This document shows, piece after piece, positions 11,658 to 24,286 of a stretch of 64,000 nucleotides of DNA. Origin of the DNA: Candidatus Absconditabacterales bacterium. GTDB taxonomy: Bacteria > Patescibacteriota > Gracilibacteria > Absconditabacterales > Absconditicoccaceae. Numbering within the stretch: the stretch's first letter is position 1; every line of letters begins with the position of its first letter. The translations under genes were made by a program, and so were the position numbers. The notes under the pieces were generated by a model, which had not been told where the DNA came from, searched no databases, and was given only the letters and a program-made list of their open reading frames with translations. The stretch spans positions 47,757 to 111,756 of the forward strand of contig JANWWO010000004.1 of the NCBI GenBank assembly GCA_025057375.1, in the 5' to 3' direction.

Positions 11658-12953
11658 CTATTCGAGTCAAAGCGATGTTATCAATGATTTTCACCCCAAA
11701 AAAGGACACAAAACATGAGGTATCACAACAGTACCATTTTCTTGTTGATAGTTTTCGAGAATAGCTGCGATTATTCTCCCCAACGCCAAAGCCGTTGCAT
11801 CATTCATATGAACAAATACCTTAGATCCGTCAGCCATCTTCGTTTTGATTCCTAGTCTACGTGCTTGATAATCGGTCATATAATCTGCTGTGTGTGTTTC
11901 CCTATATGTCTCTTGTGCAGGGAATCGCGTCTCGATATCATACCCAGAAAAATTCATAATTCCTACATCAGCAGTACATTTATTGATCACACGATAAGGC
12001 AACCCCAGTGATCATACCAGTGTTTTTTGAATTTCGATCAAAAGACGATGTTCATTCATTCCTTGATCAGGGGTCGAAAATGTTTCCATTTCTAACTTAT
12101 GAAATTCGTGAGTTCTCAAGATTCATTTGGTATCTTTGCCATACGTGCCTGCTTCTCTTCTATAGCTTGACGTGACGGCTATATATCTTTTTGGAGCTTG
12201 ATCTAGGTCAAGGAGCTGATCCATATGCAACGGACCCAAGGAATGTTCAGCACTTCAAATAAGCACTTGATTATCATCATCAAGACAATATCTGTCATCT
12301 TTTGGATACAATCTTCCCATTTTATGCATGGTATCTTGTGAAATAATGGTAGGAGGAATAACAATCGTAAAAGGAATAACGGGCATTGAAAGTCCTGTTC
12401 TTGCAATACAGTCAGCTATCCATTGTTTATCTGTCAAACATGAAAAGACTCGATTGATCAAAGCATATTGAAGTTGTGCTCATGCACCAAGAAGATAAAA
12501 AAAACGGGAACCACTGACCTTGGATGCTTGTTCTTTATCCAAAATTCCAAGTTTTTCACCCAATTCTTGGTGATCCAATGGTTTAAACGAAAACGAACGA
12601 GGATGTCACACAACAGCTTCTACCACATTATCATTTTCTGATTGTCATGAAACGACATGATCCGCAACCAAATTGGGAACAGACCACAAAAGTTCTGTAT
12701 ATTCATCCATGACACGTTGATATTCAGCCTCAAGATTGTGGATGATCGTCTTGATCATTTTTGCTTCTTCAATTGTATCTTTTGATCATGATAATTGTTT
12801 TTGTTGAAATCTTTGTTCATCAATTGTTTTTTGGATTATTTTTCTTTTGTCATCCAAATGAACAAGACGATCAATATCACATACAACACGTTTCTCACGA
12901 ATTAAACGACGCAATACTTCGATATTATCACGAATAAGATTTATATCAAGCAT
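11658..12953 (-). CDS. serS: Seryl-tRNA synthetase
   Basis: 431 residues, the usual length. It has an N-terminal helical arm (residues 1-110, [17 protein letters not shown]) and a class II catalytic core with motif 2 ([21 protein letters not shown]) and motif 3 near the C-terminus ([12 protein letters not shown]). It attaches serine to tRNA-Ser in the cytoplasm. In motif 3 the usual 'ALGRTLVAILENYQ' reads [14 protein letters not shown]. It is the last gene of a minus-strand run with gmk, the 13601 gene and dnaN, and ends before the terminator at 11590. The start follows a T-rich leader. Confidence 0.95.
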
Positions 12954-12986
12954 AGTAATCAAAAAAGTAAAAAACTATAATCATAT

Positions 12987-13574
12987 TTATCCTCGAGTAG
13001 GATCGGCCATGAACGTATGAATAGCATGGTCTACCTGTTTTTTGACATCTTCTAAAGACTGACGTGCATCAATCAAATAATGACACAAATTTCTTGCTTG
13101 ATTTCTTTCATATTCTGCACTTTTAAGACGCGATTCAAGCTCTTCCATTGCCATATCAGGTTGACGTTGAAGCATTCTTATAGTCATAGTCGTATCGTCA
13201 ATATCCAAAAAAATCGTACGACATTTTGGGCCAAAAAAACTGTCATGTCTGACTTTTTCTCGTCCCAAAATTTCCAATTCTTTAATAGCAATTTTGTTTT
13301 GTTCCCATGTTTTAATTACACGATCACGTTTGGTTCAATAATACCAACGATCATGTACCAACGCATATTCCAAAAACTCATCTGCAGCAATTCATGCACG
13401 AAATTCGTCTTCAGTCAAAAAGTCATATTTTTCTCCTTGTTTTTCTCCTGTTCTCATGGGTCTCGTCACACATGAATTGATATATGCAAACTGTGTATTG
13501 GTTAAAATATGACTCATGATAGTTGTTTTTCACGATCACGATACTCCCATAAGAAAAAGGAGACGATTAGGCAT
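12987..13574 (-). CDS. gmk: Guanylate kinase
   Basis: 195 residues. The P-loop GVSGSGKTT occupies residues 10-18, and both of its inner glycines after the first are encoded by UGA. The GMP-binding segment CVTRPMRTGEKQGEKYDFL and the LEYALVHDRWYYGT stretch match the family. It phosphorylates GMP to GDP. It lies 33 bases upstream of serS on the same strand. A second guanylate-kinase-like gene at 31290 is diverged, so this one is likely the housekeeping copy. The ATG at 13574 puts the P-loop at the expected position. Confidence 0.92.
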
Positions 13575-13600
13575 ACGATGGCATGATAAGAGCTAAAAAT

Positions 13601-14101
13601 TTATGAGGACTGTGGTGGTATTGGCGGCGTAGGTGGTTCAACAATAGGCTCAGGGATAGATGACACAGGTGATGGTTGAGTATCAGCCACAGGACGAGTC
13701 ATATGGGCAGAGGATGAAGTAATAGGAGATGTAGAGACATCAGAACGATCACTGTATTGATACTCAACATGAGGCACTGATGTATGTGTTTCATCCATAC
13801 GAGTGTTGATTGGTTGGGGATTATCCATCACGATAGATGACTGTTCCTGCACGTAAGGAGCAACAGATGATGGTTGATGAGTAACCATGTGAGCATCAGA
13901 TAACGTACTTGATGCAGATATTTCATTTTTCTCACCTGAAGATGAGGGAGTACGTATGGAGGCAGGATGTTGGGGAATATATTTTTCGATCATCGTCATT
14001 GCTTTAGAAACATATGTATCAAGTCATGTTTTGGCAAGTATTCGTTGTACACTTTTTTCGAACATTTGTGCTCATGTATTTACTCGTTGTGAAAAGTCCA
14101 T
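13601..14101 (-). CDS. Unknown protein with disordered Ser/Pro/Thr-rich tail
   Basis: 166 residues. A short helical N-terminus (MDFSQRVNTGAQMFEKSVQR to about residue 45) is followed by ~115 residues rich in Ser, Pro, Thr, His and Gln, ending EPIVEPPTPPIPPQSS. This looks intrinsically disordered. No signal peptide or membrane helix. The leader before the ATG (14102-14130) is almost pure T/A on the minus strand. It is sandwiched between dnaN and gmk, which says little about its function. Confidence 0.6.
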
Positions 14102-14178
14102 AAAAAAGAACAAATAAAATAAAAAAATGATCTATTAGACAACACACATTGTCTCTTTTTTCACATGCAATTTAACGA

Positions 14179-15324
14179 CTATACTTTGATCGGTCTTGCA
14201 ATCGCAACAAAGGCAGGATCAGCAGGATCAAGCATCTTGACAGGAGTTGTTTCATCATTAAATCCAAGGATCATGCGCCCATTGATGATTTTGCATACGT
14301 CAGCAAGATGCTTGGTAAAGAGGCATATATGAGGAATATCTCACTCCTGTGTACATGTTACATATGCAACAGAATCTCCTTTATCAACCTTTCCCGTACT
14401 CAACTTCAATAAACCTTCATCAATACTCAAAAAGACATGTTTTTTGTTATCTTTAGCGAGAATATCGATCTTACGGAGTTGTTTTTCAAAGAGTGCTGTC
14501 TCAAGTAGCAATGAGCTACGATAGGTGGGCGGCATAATTTTGGGATTGTGATAGTCAGGAAAATTACCTTGAATTGTAATCGTTGAAATATAAATTGTTG
14601 TCTGACCAATACTCGTTTCTCGACCCAATAGATTAGAGCCAACATGTAATGTAGAAAGCGGATCAATATCATCACTTACCAATCATGCGGCAACATGAGC
14701 AATATCAAGAGCAGATGATTTTGGAATAGAGACTTTGATAGATGTTGTCGAATCCAATGTCAATGAATACTCAGCCAAAAGTTGCGTATCTGTTCCTACA
14801 AAATACAAACGATTGGTTCCCTGATCATCAGTTTTGGTCCACAAATAAATTCCCCCGTAAATGGGCGTATATGATTTTTCTATACAAGCAAATCAAACCT
14901 TATTGATCCCACGAGCAAGAGAAGAGCAAGAAATGTTTATATGTTGTGCCTCAGTAAGGGTAGGCAAAGCAACATAGTCAGACGCTGGGAGTGTTTTGAT
15001 ACTAAAAGTATCTTTTCCGGATGAGATTATCAGTGTTTCGGTATCAGCATTATATGCAATACCAATATCTCCATCGGCACATGCATGCAGAATATCAACC
15101 AAAAGTTTTGCATTCACAGTCCATGATCAAGTGCCCTGAGCAACGACTGGCGTTGTTATCAAACAATATTTTTCCATATCAGTTGCTTTGAGTGTCATAA
15201 CACCATCCGTAATATCTCGATACATATTTTGGAGAATAGGAAGTGTCGAGTTTTTTGAGGCAAATCTCATAACTGTATCACACAAAGGACTAAGAACAGA
15301 CAAAGGAAGACGAAACTGCATCAT
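14179..15324 (-). CDS. dnaN: DNA polymerase III beta subunit (sliding clamp)
   Basis: 381 residues, typical of the clamp. It starts MMQFRLPLSVLSPLCDTVMRF, contains the domain-1 motif ASKNSTLPILQNMY and the inter-domain GNFPDYHNPKIMP (family 'G.fPdy..vIP'), and ends in a third domain with PVKMLDPADPAFVAIARPI, which matches the family's P.....M P....... .ylimPi ending. It tethers the polymerase to DNA as a dimeric ring. GTG 15327 or ATG 15324/15321 could be the start; ATG 15324 is used. Confidence 0.93.
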
Positions 15325-15380
15325 CACACCGAAAAGATAAAAGTAGCACTACATCTCTAATGAAAATCTATAAGAAAAAT

Positions 15381-16088
15381 TTAGTCTGATGCAAGAGAAA
15401 ATGCCACGGGTATTGCATCAGGGAGATTTGTGTATCACATACAACTCAAAGATATGTGATCTGGTTCCTGACGATGGAGATAGGCTGGATGATTAGATGG
15501 GATATAGAGATTGTCTCCAACAATAGGAAATCCTAGTAGTTGAAGATGGCAACGAATTTGATGCCTAAATCCGCGCTGAATTTCACAGCGAATCAGTGAA
15601 ATATTGGTTGATTGATCATAATCACAGACTTCATAAAGCGTTTCTGTCCAATATCGTTTTTTCCCTTGCTGACGATTTTTTGCTGTTTGAACAATAACAC
15701 GGACTGGGTCATCACGATGCTGTGCCAAAAAACATGCAATAACTCCATACGAACAAGAAGGACGTCAATAAACCGTAGCATAATATATTTTGGTTATCAA
15801 TCAGGCATCTTGTTTTTCTTTGTAGGTATGATATGCAAGACGATTTTTTGCAAATAACACAAGTCATGAGGTACAGACATCTAATCTGACGACCAGTCAT
15901 CACTCAGGAAGTGTCCGATCAAGAAGGGTCTGTGGGTGCTTTTTTTCTTGTGGTGTATACCAAAAAAGATCAAAGAGACTGACACGTTTTCAAGGCACGC
16001 TTGCTATTCAAGAAGGCTTCCAGACATAGTATCGATTGGATGTCTCATAATATCTAAGAGGATGATGGGAAACGGGATCAGCACGCAT
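15381..16088 (-). CDS. RluA-family RNA pseudouridine synthase
   Basis: 235 residues. An N-terminal YYVWKPSGIASVPGKRVSLF (family 'NKPaGl..hp') is followed by RLDVCTSGLVLFAKN, the catalytic Asp motif R-L-D-x-x-T-S-G. Then come the RGFRHQIRCHLQLLGFPIVGD segment (family 'GR.HQIR.HL...G.pi.GD') and a short C-terminus. It isomerises uridine to pseudouridine in rRNA or tRNA; the target position is not predictable. No S4 domain is present. Its first 35 bases overlap the end of the zinc-ribbon gene upstream, so the two are probably translationally coupled. Confidence 0.88.
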
Positions 16089-16485
16089 GGCAATAACGGA
16101 CGTCTAAAAAATTGGCTGCTTGACAATGATGACATGTTTTTTTTACATGATAGCCACATGATCCACAATAAGATACTTGCACAGCATGACTTGTCTGACA
16201 TGATGGACATATAAGACGATCCTCACCGTCACGATCCCATTTATATTTGATTGGTCTTATCACACAATACAAGGGAAGTCAAATAAAAGGTGTCAACATA
16301 GTCACCAAAAACAGTGCAAACCAAAATCATCCTTGACGCGTGTATCTTGCATTTGCATCACGAGCAGTCCACAATAATGCAATAATCCAAAAAAATCACA
16401 CAATACCAATAAGTATTTGGATACTAAGAATCAATGCAGGAGAAGATGCTGGATTAATAAATGCAGGCAACATAAGAACGAACAT
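16054..16485 (-). CDS. Two-helix membrane protein with double zinc ribbon
   Basis: 143 residues. Transmembrane helices occupy roughly residues 1-45 and 60-85. A cytoplasmic C-terminus follows, with four CxxC pairs (CPSC, CGSC, CHH C, CHAC) that form two zinc ribbons. Such proteins are common in CPR genomes and have no assigned job; the ribbons could bind nucleic acid or protein. It follows the promoter at 16502-16530 and overlaps the pseudouridine synthase start by 35 bases. Confidence 0.7.
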
Positions 16486-16501
16486 AATAAAGCAAAATTA
16501 G

Positions 16502-16530
16502 TATATAGTTTTTTTTCAAAAAAATTGCAA
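16502..16530 (-). promoter_or_regulatory. Promoter of the zinc-ribbon/pseudouridine synthase operon
   Basis: On the minus strand TTGCAA, 17 bases, then TATATA (overlapping TATACT with 19 bases spacing), 17 bases before ATG 16485. The rest of the gap to 16690 holds no gene. Confidence 0.5.
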
Positions 16531-16689
16531 GCTGAAAAACAAAAAAGTCACCTTCAATATATAAGCCATATCACACATAGTCCAAGAATATCAACCGAAA
16601 AATACTAGTTTTTTTATAGCTGTATCACTGCTTTTTTATACAGGAGAGCAATCAAGATAATAAGGCATACAACAAGCACCAATACGCAT

Positions 16690-16718
16690 AAAAAAAAACT
16701 TATCACCGAAGTGACAAG
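16690..16718 (-). terminator. Intrinsic terminator of ppk2 with UUCG tetraloop
   Basis: The minus-strand transcript CUUGUCAC-UUCG-GUGAUAAG forms an 8-bp stem (one G-U pair) with a stable UUCG loop, followed by nine U. It begins 18 bases after the ppk2 stop codon. Confidence 0.85.
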
Positions 16719-16735
16719 TACAAGAATTATATTGA

Positions 16736-17857
16736 CTAGACACGAAGCTCATCATTGATGACATCAGCCTTGATAAGCGACGAGCGAGATGCCTTTACTG
16801 ATGATACTGACTGCGTACGTTTTGTGAGGATGTGAGGGGTATTTTTTTCTTTGACAACAGTTGCTTTGGAAGATACAGTTATATCTTCTGTACCAGCATC
16901 TTTCTTCTCCTTTTCTTGTGGTTCTCATTGATGAGACGATGATCAAGAAGTCATATGTATCTGTTTCGTTGACTTATCATTGAGCAGTATATCTTTTTTC
17001 TTCCCTTTTGTGTCTTCATAGAGCGTATCAGTATTCTCTTTTTTCTTCTTTTTTTTCTTCTCTTTTTTCCTTTCTGTCATATTTTGTTTTACTGCTTTAA
17101 GTACATGCATTGATGTTTCAAGTTTTGGCCATTTGAGTGGAAGTTTTTTGAGAGAGGCAAGAAGAATCGTTGCAAATTCATATTCTTTAGAAAAATTCTC
17201 ATCTGTTCCAATAATATGCCAAGGAGCATGATCCCATGATGTATCAGTCAACACATCTGAGTAGATATCAATATACTTATCATATTCAGATGCTTTACGA
17301 AAATCATCATCTTTATGTTTTCGATGTTTTTTGGGATCTATCATTCTTTCTTCCAATTTTTCTCTTTGTTTTTCGGCGCTAACATGCAGAAAACATTTGA
17401 TAATAATCGTTCCATTATCAACAAGAAGTTGTTCAAAATTTTTGATAGCCTCAAGTCTTCTTTGATACTCTTTTTTGGTCATCGTACCGTTGATTTGTGG
17501 CATGACGAGATCTTCATAATGAGAACGATTAAATACTTTGATTGTGCCTTTTGCAGGTGTTTCCTTGTGAATTCTCCACAAAAAATCATGAGCAAGCTCC
17601 TCTTTGGTGGGAACACCAAATGATTTGACAGAACATCCCATTGGATTGATAGCACCCAAAACCTTTGTAATCAAACCATCTTTTCCTGACGCATCAAGTC
17701 ACTGAAGAATAATCAGATATGAAAATCTTCCATCTGCATACAATTTATGTTGCAATTCCACAATTTTTTTTATCATTTTTTTTGTGTCTTTTTTCGCTTT
17801 TGCTTTGACGAGTCAAGGAAGTGGACCAGTTGTGATTTTTTTTAGTTTGATAGTCAT
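16736..17857 (-). CDS. ppk2: Polyphosphate kinase 2 family protein with charged C-terminal tail
   Basis: 373 residues. The PPK2 core spans residues 1-270. It has a P-loop region (LQGLDASGKDGLI), the lid region with FNRSHYEDLVMPQI, and the EERMIDPKKHRKHKDDD and WHIIGTDE segments seen in PPK2 class proteins. It transfers phosphate between polyphosphate and AMP/ADP or GDP in the cytoplasm. The last ~100 residues are an unusual tail: a Lys run (RKKEKKKKKKKE) and then a Ser/Thr/Lys-rich stretch, probably disordered. It has its own promoter and a UUCG terminator, and faces a CYTH phosphatase gene. Nucleotide preference is unknown. Confidence 0.85.
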
Positions 17858-17931
17858 GAAAACATAAGAAAAAAAATAAAAGATAATTTTCTTGCTTTTT
17901 GTTGAATAATTCACTATAAAAAGCTAAGAAT

Positions 17932-17960
17932 AGTATAATCAATGATAAATCAAATTGCAA
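17932..17960 (-). promoter_or_regulatory. ppk2 promoter (TTGCAA-17-TATACT)
   Basis: The minus strand has TTGCAA (17955-17960), a 17-base spacer, then TATACT (17932-17937), 75 bases before ATG 17857. A TATAAT on the plus strand at 17934-17939 overlaps it and could serve the divergent CYTH gene, but its -35 is weak. Confidence 0.6.
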
Positions 17961-17994
17961 ATTTTTGCTCATTTAGTTCTCATTTTTATGGTTA

Positions 17995-18537
17995 ATGCTC
18001 GAAAAAGAGACAAAAATACTTGACATAGATAAAGAAATAATCAAAAAAACAATTGCTGACCGAGGATGCAGTCGATCAGAACCTTTTCTCGTTACTGATT
18101 CGTATCGAGATAGTATAGATAAACACTATCATGCGCAAAAAAAGAAAGTCAAACTGAGAGTCATCAGCACCAAACCATGATGCGAATTGATTGTCAAAAC
18201 AAAAGATCATACGACACAAACCAGCAAAGTGTGTCGTGAAGAATCAGTTATGCTTTCCAACGAAGCATCAGCAGAGCGTTTCCTTACGAGTCAATGACTG
18301 ACCAAAGTATTTATCAAACAAAAAATCAGAACACAAACAGTGCTGTGATCGGTCCATTTTATGATTGATGAATATGCAAGTATTCCTCCCTTATTAGAAA
18401 TAGAAGCTGATAGTGATGATATTATTATGCAGTGGATCACTATTTTAGGACTCACAACACATCCACGCTGTGTAGGTGGACGAAAAAAACTCGCAGCGCA
18501 TTATTGACTCTCAGTCGACGATGCACTCATGCCCTAA
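17995..18537 (+). CDS. CYTH-domain protein (triphosphate tunnel metalloenzyme)
   Basis: 180 residues beginning MLEKETKILDID. It holds the E-x-E-x-K signature at residues 3-7, which binds metal and triphosphate in CYTH enzymes (class IV adenylyl cyclase, thiamine triphosphatase, inorganic triphosphatase). Later strands carry alternating charged residues (KKKVKLRVIST, MIDEYASIPPLLEIEADS) as expected for the tunnel fold. It diverges from ppk2, so an inorganic tri- or polyphosphatase role is attractive but inferred. Its stop codon overlaps the smpB stop tail-to-tail. Confidence 0.75.
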
Positions 18538-18992
18538 AATCATAAACGAGCAAGATCTTGTTTTACTTGACGATCTGTATCTCTTTCTTTTATAAGAGAT
18601 TTTTTTGTGATATTTTTCTTTTTCTTCGCTAATGCGACTTCGCATTTAATAAAATGACGACGACTATAAATTTTAGTAAGAATGAGAGTCGCTCCTCATC
18701 ATTGACGAATACCTGCAAACATTGATCCAAGTTCTTTGCGATGAGCAAGCAATATACGAGGTCTTGTGGGATTATAGGAGCCAAGTTGCTGTATTGATGC
18801 GTGAACATACTGATCAATATGGCAATTGATCAAAAAGAGCACTGATCATTGAAAACGAATAATCGCTTCTCATGCAGAAAAGTTATTCTGTTTCATTGAT
18901 TTTACTTCATGACCAAAAAGCACGATACCACATTCTCGTGTTTTCTCAATCGAATAATCAAAGAGCGCTTTTTTATTGATTCGCTGGATCAT
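18534..18992 (-). CDS. smpB: SsrA-binding protein SmpB
   Basis: 152 residues. It has the order of SmpB motifs: an N-terminal NKKALFDYSIEKTRECGIVL, GHEVKSMKQ (family 'GtEvKSiR'), a CHIDQYVHA strand, RPRILLAHRKEL, then a basic end with CEVALAKKKK and KSLIKERDTDRQ (family 'lalakGKk.yDKR..ikeRd'). It delivers tmRNA to stalled ribosomes. It lies 39 bases upstream of... no tmRNA gene was seen nearby. ftsH follows in the opposite order upstream on the same strand, fitting a protein quality control group. Confidence 0.92.
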
Positions 18993-19031
18993 AAGAAAAC
19001 AATATTAAACCAAAAGAATAAAGAAAAAACA

Positions 19032-20879
<1,848 letters not shown>

Positions 20880-20906
20880 AGCAAAAAAAGAAAATAAAAA
20901 AAATAA

Positions 20907-22808
20907 TTATGACATATTGTCTGACGCTACAGACAGAGAGCATACCATATAAGTTCACACAAGTGAAAATCATTGACGACGATAATATTCTCTTACTCAT
21001 ACTCACGAAATAACTGATAGTGATTGATAACCATGATGAGATGCATACTGTTTGGCATATGACAACAATCAGGATCACAATCACTGATGCTGAACATCAT
21101 GCTTGTCAGATGATAATTGCTGATTTTTTTTGAGTCATTTCATTGTTCCATACACATGCAATTCTCTAATGAGTGCTGTTTTTTGCCCAAGTCATGGAAT
21201 GTCACAGCAATATTCAGGACGCGGCAAACTCAATCTACACAAAGCATACAAATATCCGAGTTCATCCTCTACTGAAAGAAAATACTCTGTACCATTACTT
21301 ACGTCATAAATTCTTGTAACCAAAAACAATGATGACGATGGATCAGGTCTATGTCTAATCTCCCTACTTCTTGTATCCAACGCAGAAAAATGTCTCACTG
21401 ACTCTGTATCACGAACAAATGATGATTGCTGTGCCGTAAAATCAAGAGGGGCTCATCGAGAGATGACCGTGGATAAACATCACACATCATGATCAAGGCG
21501 ATTGTACAAAGCACGACGTGCATCAATATCCTGAGCAAGACGAAGAGACCATTGATGATACAACAACTGCGCAAGATTGGTCACTGATGATCATGCTGCA
21601 ATTTCTGTCGCAGGAATATCTCTAATAAACCTTTTGACACGTGTATAACAAGGGATGACTGACCAAAACACATCCTGTGTCAAACGAGCAATATAGTCAG
21701 TATCAATCGGCGTATATTTGCCTTCACGATAGAGTGTATACAATTCTGTATCAGGAATAACTGAGGTAGGATAGAGCTTTATCTCATCAGGTTTGAGCCA
21801 GGGATCAGTATACAAATCCACAAATGATTGACGATCAGACTCATAGCTTGATTGATAAAGTCAGGGCATTATATGAGCAGAAATTTTGAATCAATACTGT
21901 CTCAGACGATGCATAGCACGACGATAGTCATCACATGTATTATCTCTTTTATTGGCAGCAAGGACAGTATTATCAGTCGACTGTATTCATGTTTCTATTC
22001 TCGTCACTCACCATTCTCTTCGTTGACGACAATTCGCATCAGTAACATATTCTGGTCTTGTTTCGATAGTTAGTCAAATAATTCTTACGGCTGCTGTTTG
22101 ATTTGTCTCAAGATCAGCGACAGACCATGCAGGCAATCATCCAAGTGAGACAAAAAAATCATCAAAAATTTTTTCCTGTTCAGGTTTTTTGTCAAGAACA
22201 GATTGATGTTTACGAGCAAAATCTCATGCCGTCGGGACGTGCCAATCATTCTGAACCATCCATCGATCCCAAAATGTAGGGAAAAGGTTACATGCTTGAT
22301 AACAACGATAAATGACTTCATGTTTATACTTCTCTGGATACACATCCCATGTTCCACCCAAAATAATCATTTCAACCTTATCAATAGCATGTCAGGTAAG
22401 TTTGAGAGATTTGAGCCTTGCAAAGATCTGTCTCACCGGACAAAAAGCATTTAGATACGCTCTCATCGCTCATGGCTCAGTCTTGATATAGCTTTTTGGC
22501 ATTGTCGGGTCATTGGGACAAAAAATGCATTTCCCTGGACACCAGAAAGGTTTGGTAAGAATTTGGACTGACACAATTCATGATTGAGATCTGATTGATC
22601 TTTTTTTGAGGAGTGACTGAAGATTGTAATTGGGCTGAATCGTAGCACTATGAATCAAATCAGCATATTCCTTAAAAAGCATAGCATTGGATGGCATGGA
22701 TGACAATCACGATTGTTTGGCATAATGTCTTTTTTGTGCAAAAAATGCCTCCGCAGTCAAATGCGGTCATGTTGCAAGTGAATACACAAAATCACGTAAT
22801 GTTTGCAT
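20907..22808 (-). CDS. elp3: Elp3-family tRNA uridine carboxymethyl/acetyl-modifying enzyme (radical SAM + GNAT)
   Basis: 633 residues. The radical SAM domain has CPGKCIFCP near residue 88 (Elp3-type cysteine spacing), and LGGTWDVYPEKY and ETRPEYVTDANCRQRREWG are Elp3 signatures. The C-terminal acetyltransferase domain has LIRELHVYGTMKG, QHQGLGSGLLSYAKQY and VISGVGVREYYRRQGF, close to archaeal and eukaryotic Elp3. Elp3 modifies the C5 of wobble uridine-34 in tRNA using acetyl-CoA and SAM. No Elp1/2 subunits are present, as in bacterial and archaeal stand-alone versions. It is transcribed from 22868-22895 and followed by ftsH. Confidence 0.9.
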
Positions 22809-22867
22809 TATAATGTTTGTATTACATTATACGATAAAAAAAAATTTTCTTCGATCAATATTAGATC

Positions 22868-22895
22868 AATATAGGAATTTTTGCACAAATTGCAA
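22868..22895 (-). promoter_or_regulatory. Likely elp3-ftsH promoter
   Basis: The minus strand has TTGCAA, 16 bases, then TATATT, 59 bases before ATG 22808. A second possible -10 (TATAAT) lies at 22826-22831 without a good -35. Confidence 0.45.
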
Positions 22896-22903
22896 TCCAA
22901 AAT

Positions 22904-22927
22904 AGTGTATTGAGAACTCAATACACT
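22904..22927. terminator. Perfect hairpin downstream of rmuC
   Basis: AGTGTATTGA - GAAC - TCAATACACT: a 10-bp perfect stem with a 4-base loop, flanked by GCAATC/GATTGC that could extend it. It lies 62 bases past the rmuC stop. Only a short ATTTT follows on the minus strand, so it may be a weak terminator or an mRNA-end stabiliser. Confidence 0.5.
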
Positions 22928-22988
22928 GATTGCGATAGAAAACCACTAATAAATAAACACATAGTACACAAACACACTATACGTCATC

Positions 22989-24125
22989 TTACCTCTGATG
23001 ATGAGGATCATCTGCCAAAGACGGAAAATCCAAACGACGCAATGATGTAAATTTGGTGACAATTTTGTCTGTTGTAATATCAAGATGTTTGATATCATCA
23101 TTGACTCTTTGATAATCAGAACAAAATTTTTTCCACCTATGTCAAAATCTATCAAATTCTGTTGCCAGTCATGTTAAGTGATCATGAATCACACGAGCAA
23201 ATTCTTGGGTTTTATACGATGCTATTGTCATCATCACGAGCGACAATGTCGCCATCATAGTTGATGGTCATACAATACTAACTTTACGTCAAAACGCATA
23301 TTCTACAACATCGTGATGATGAGCAAAAATTTCTGCAAAAACAGCCTCTGCAGGTACAAAAAGAAATGCATGATCTACAGTCAAGGGAGGATCAATATAT
23401 TTGCTAGCAATATCATCAATTTGTTTTTTGATTGCTTTAGCAAATGATGTACGTGCTGTTTTTTGAGCAGCAGAATCAGATGCGTCATGAATCGCTTGAT
23501 ACAAGACCAACGAAAATTTGGAATCAATAGGGATGAGACCCTGTTTAGTATGAATAACACAATCAACAATCACTTTTGAAGGATATGTGTATTGAAGTGA
23601 AAAAAGTGAGGATCATGATCAAAACACTTTATCCAAAAGCATGCCGAGTTGGACCTCTCCAAAAACACCTCTTGTTTTAGAGTCAGTCAACACTGTGTGC
23701 AGTGAAACTAAATCTTTGGATAATGCATCAAGATTTTTTTGAGCTTCATCAATTTTGATTAATCTTTCCATCAGAGAGGAAAATGTAGCCTGTGTTTTGG
23801 TAAACTCTGCTTCCAATCTTTGATCAACACGCAGAGAAAGCGAATTAAGGGTATCTTTTACAACAGTGAGCAATGCTTCATGTGTACTAATCAGCGTAGA
23901 TGATGTCTGAGCAAGAGCTGTAGTCAAATCTCCTTTGAGATCCTGTATGTATTCACGATACAATTGTCTTGTTTCCTGATCACGTTGCGCTTGTTGTGAA
24001 CTCAATTGGGTCATCCATAGAGCAAGATCGTCAGATGATCAACGGTTTTTTGTCATAAATGAAACGATCCATGAACCCACAACTGCTCCTATAAATCATG
24101 AAATAAACAGAAAAACAAATTCCAT
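22989..24125 (-). CDS. rmuC: DNA recombination protein RmuC
   Basis: 378 residues. It has an N-terminal transmembrane helix (2-22) and a long coiled coil (~40-180, e.g. LEAEFTKTQATFSSLMERL). The RmuC nuclease-like core carries TRGVFGEVQLGMLLDKVF, IPIDSKFSLV and DHAFLFVPAEAVFAEIF, which are the family landmarks ('kG.wGE..L', 'PIDaKfp', 'fmFvP.E'). It is thought to limit DNA rearrangements. It is shorter than the E. coli protein (475 aa), mainly at the C-terminus. Monocistronic or with an upstream promoter in 24126-24200. Confidence 0.88.
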
Positions 24126-24286
24126 ATATGCAAAATAACTAAAAAGAATAATAAAAAAGATAACCAAACAAAGTATATTTTTATCATATCCCAAAAAAAT
24201 TGCCCAATCACGACTTGATAAAATTTTTGGCTTTACACACCATTATTGCGAAGTCAACAAAGACTTATTCAACAATAAGTGCTGAT

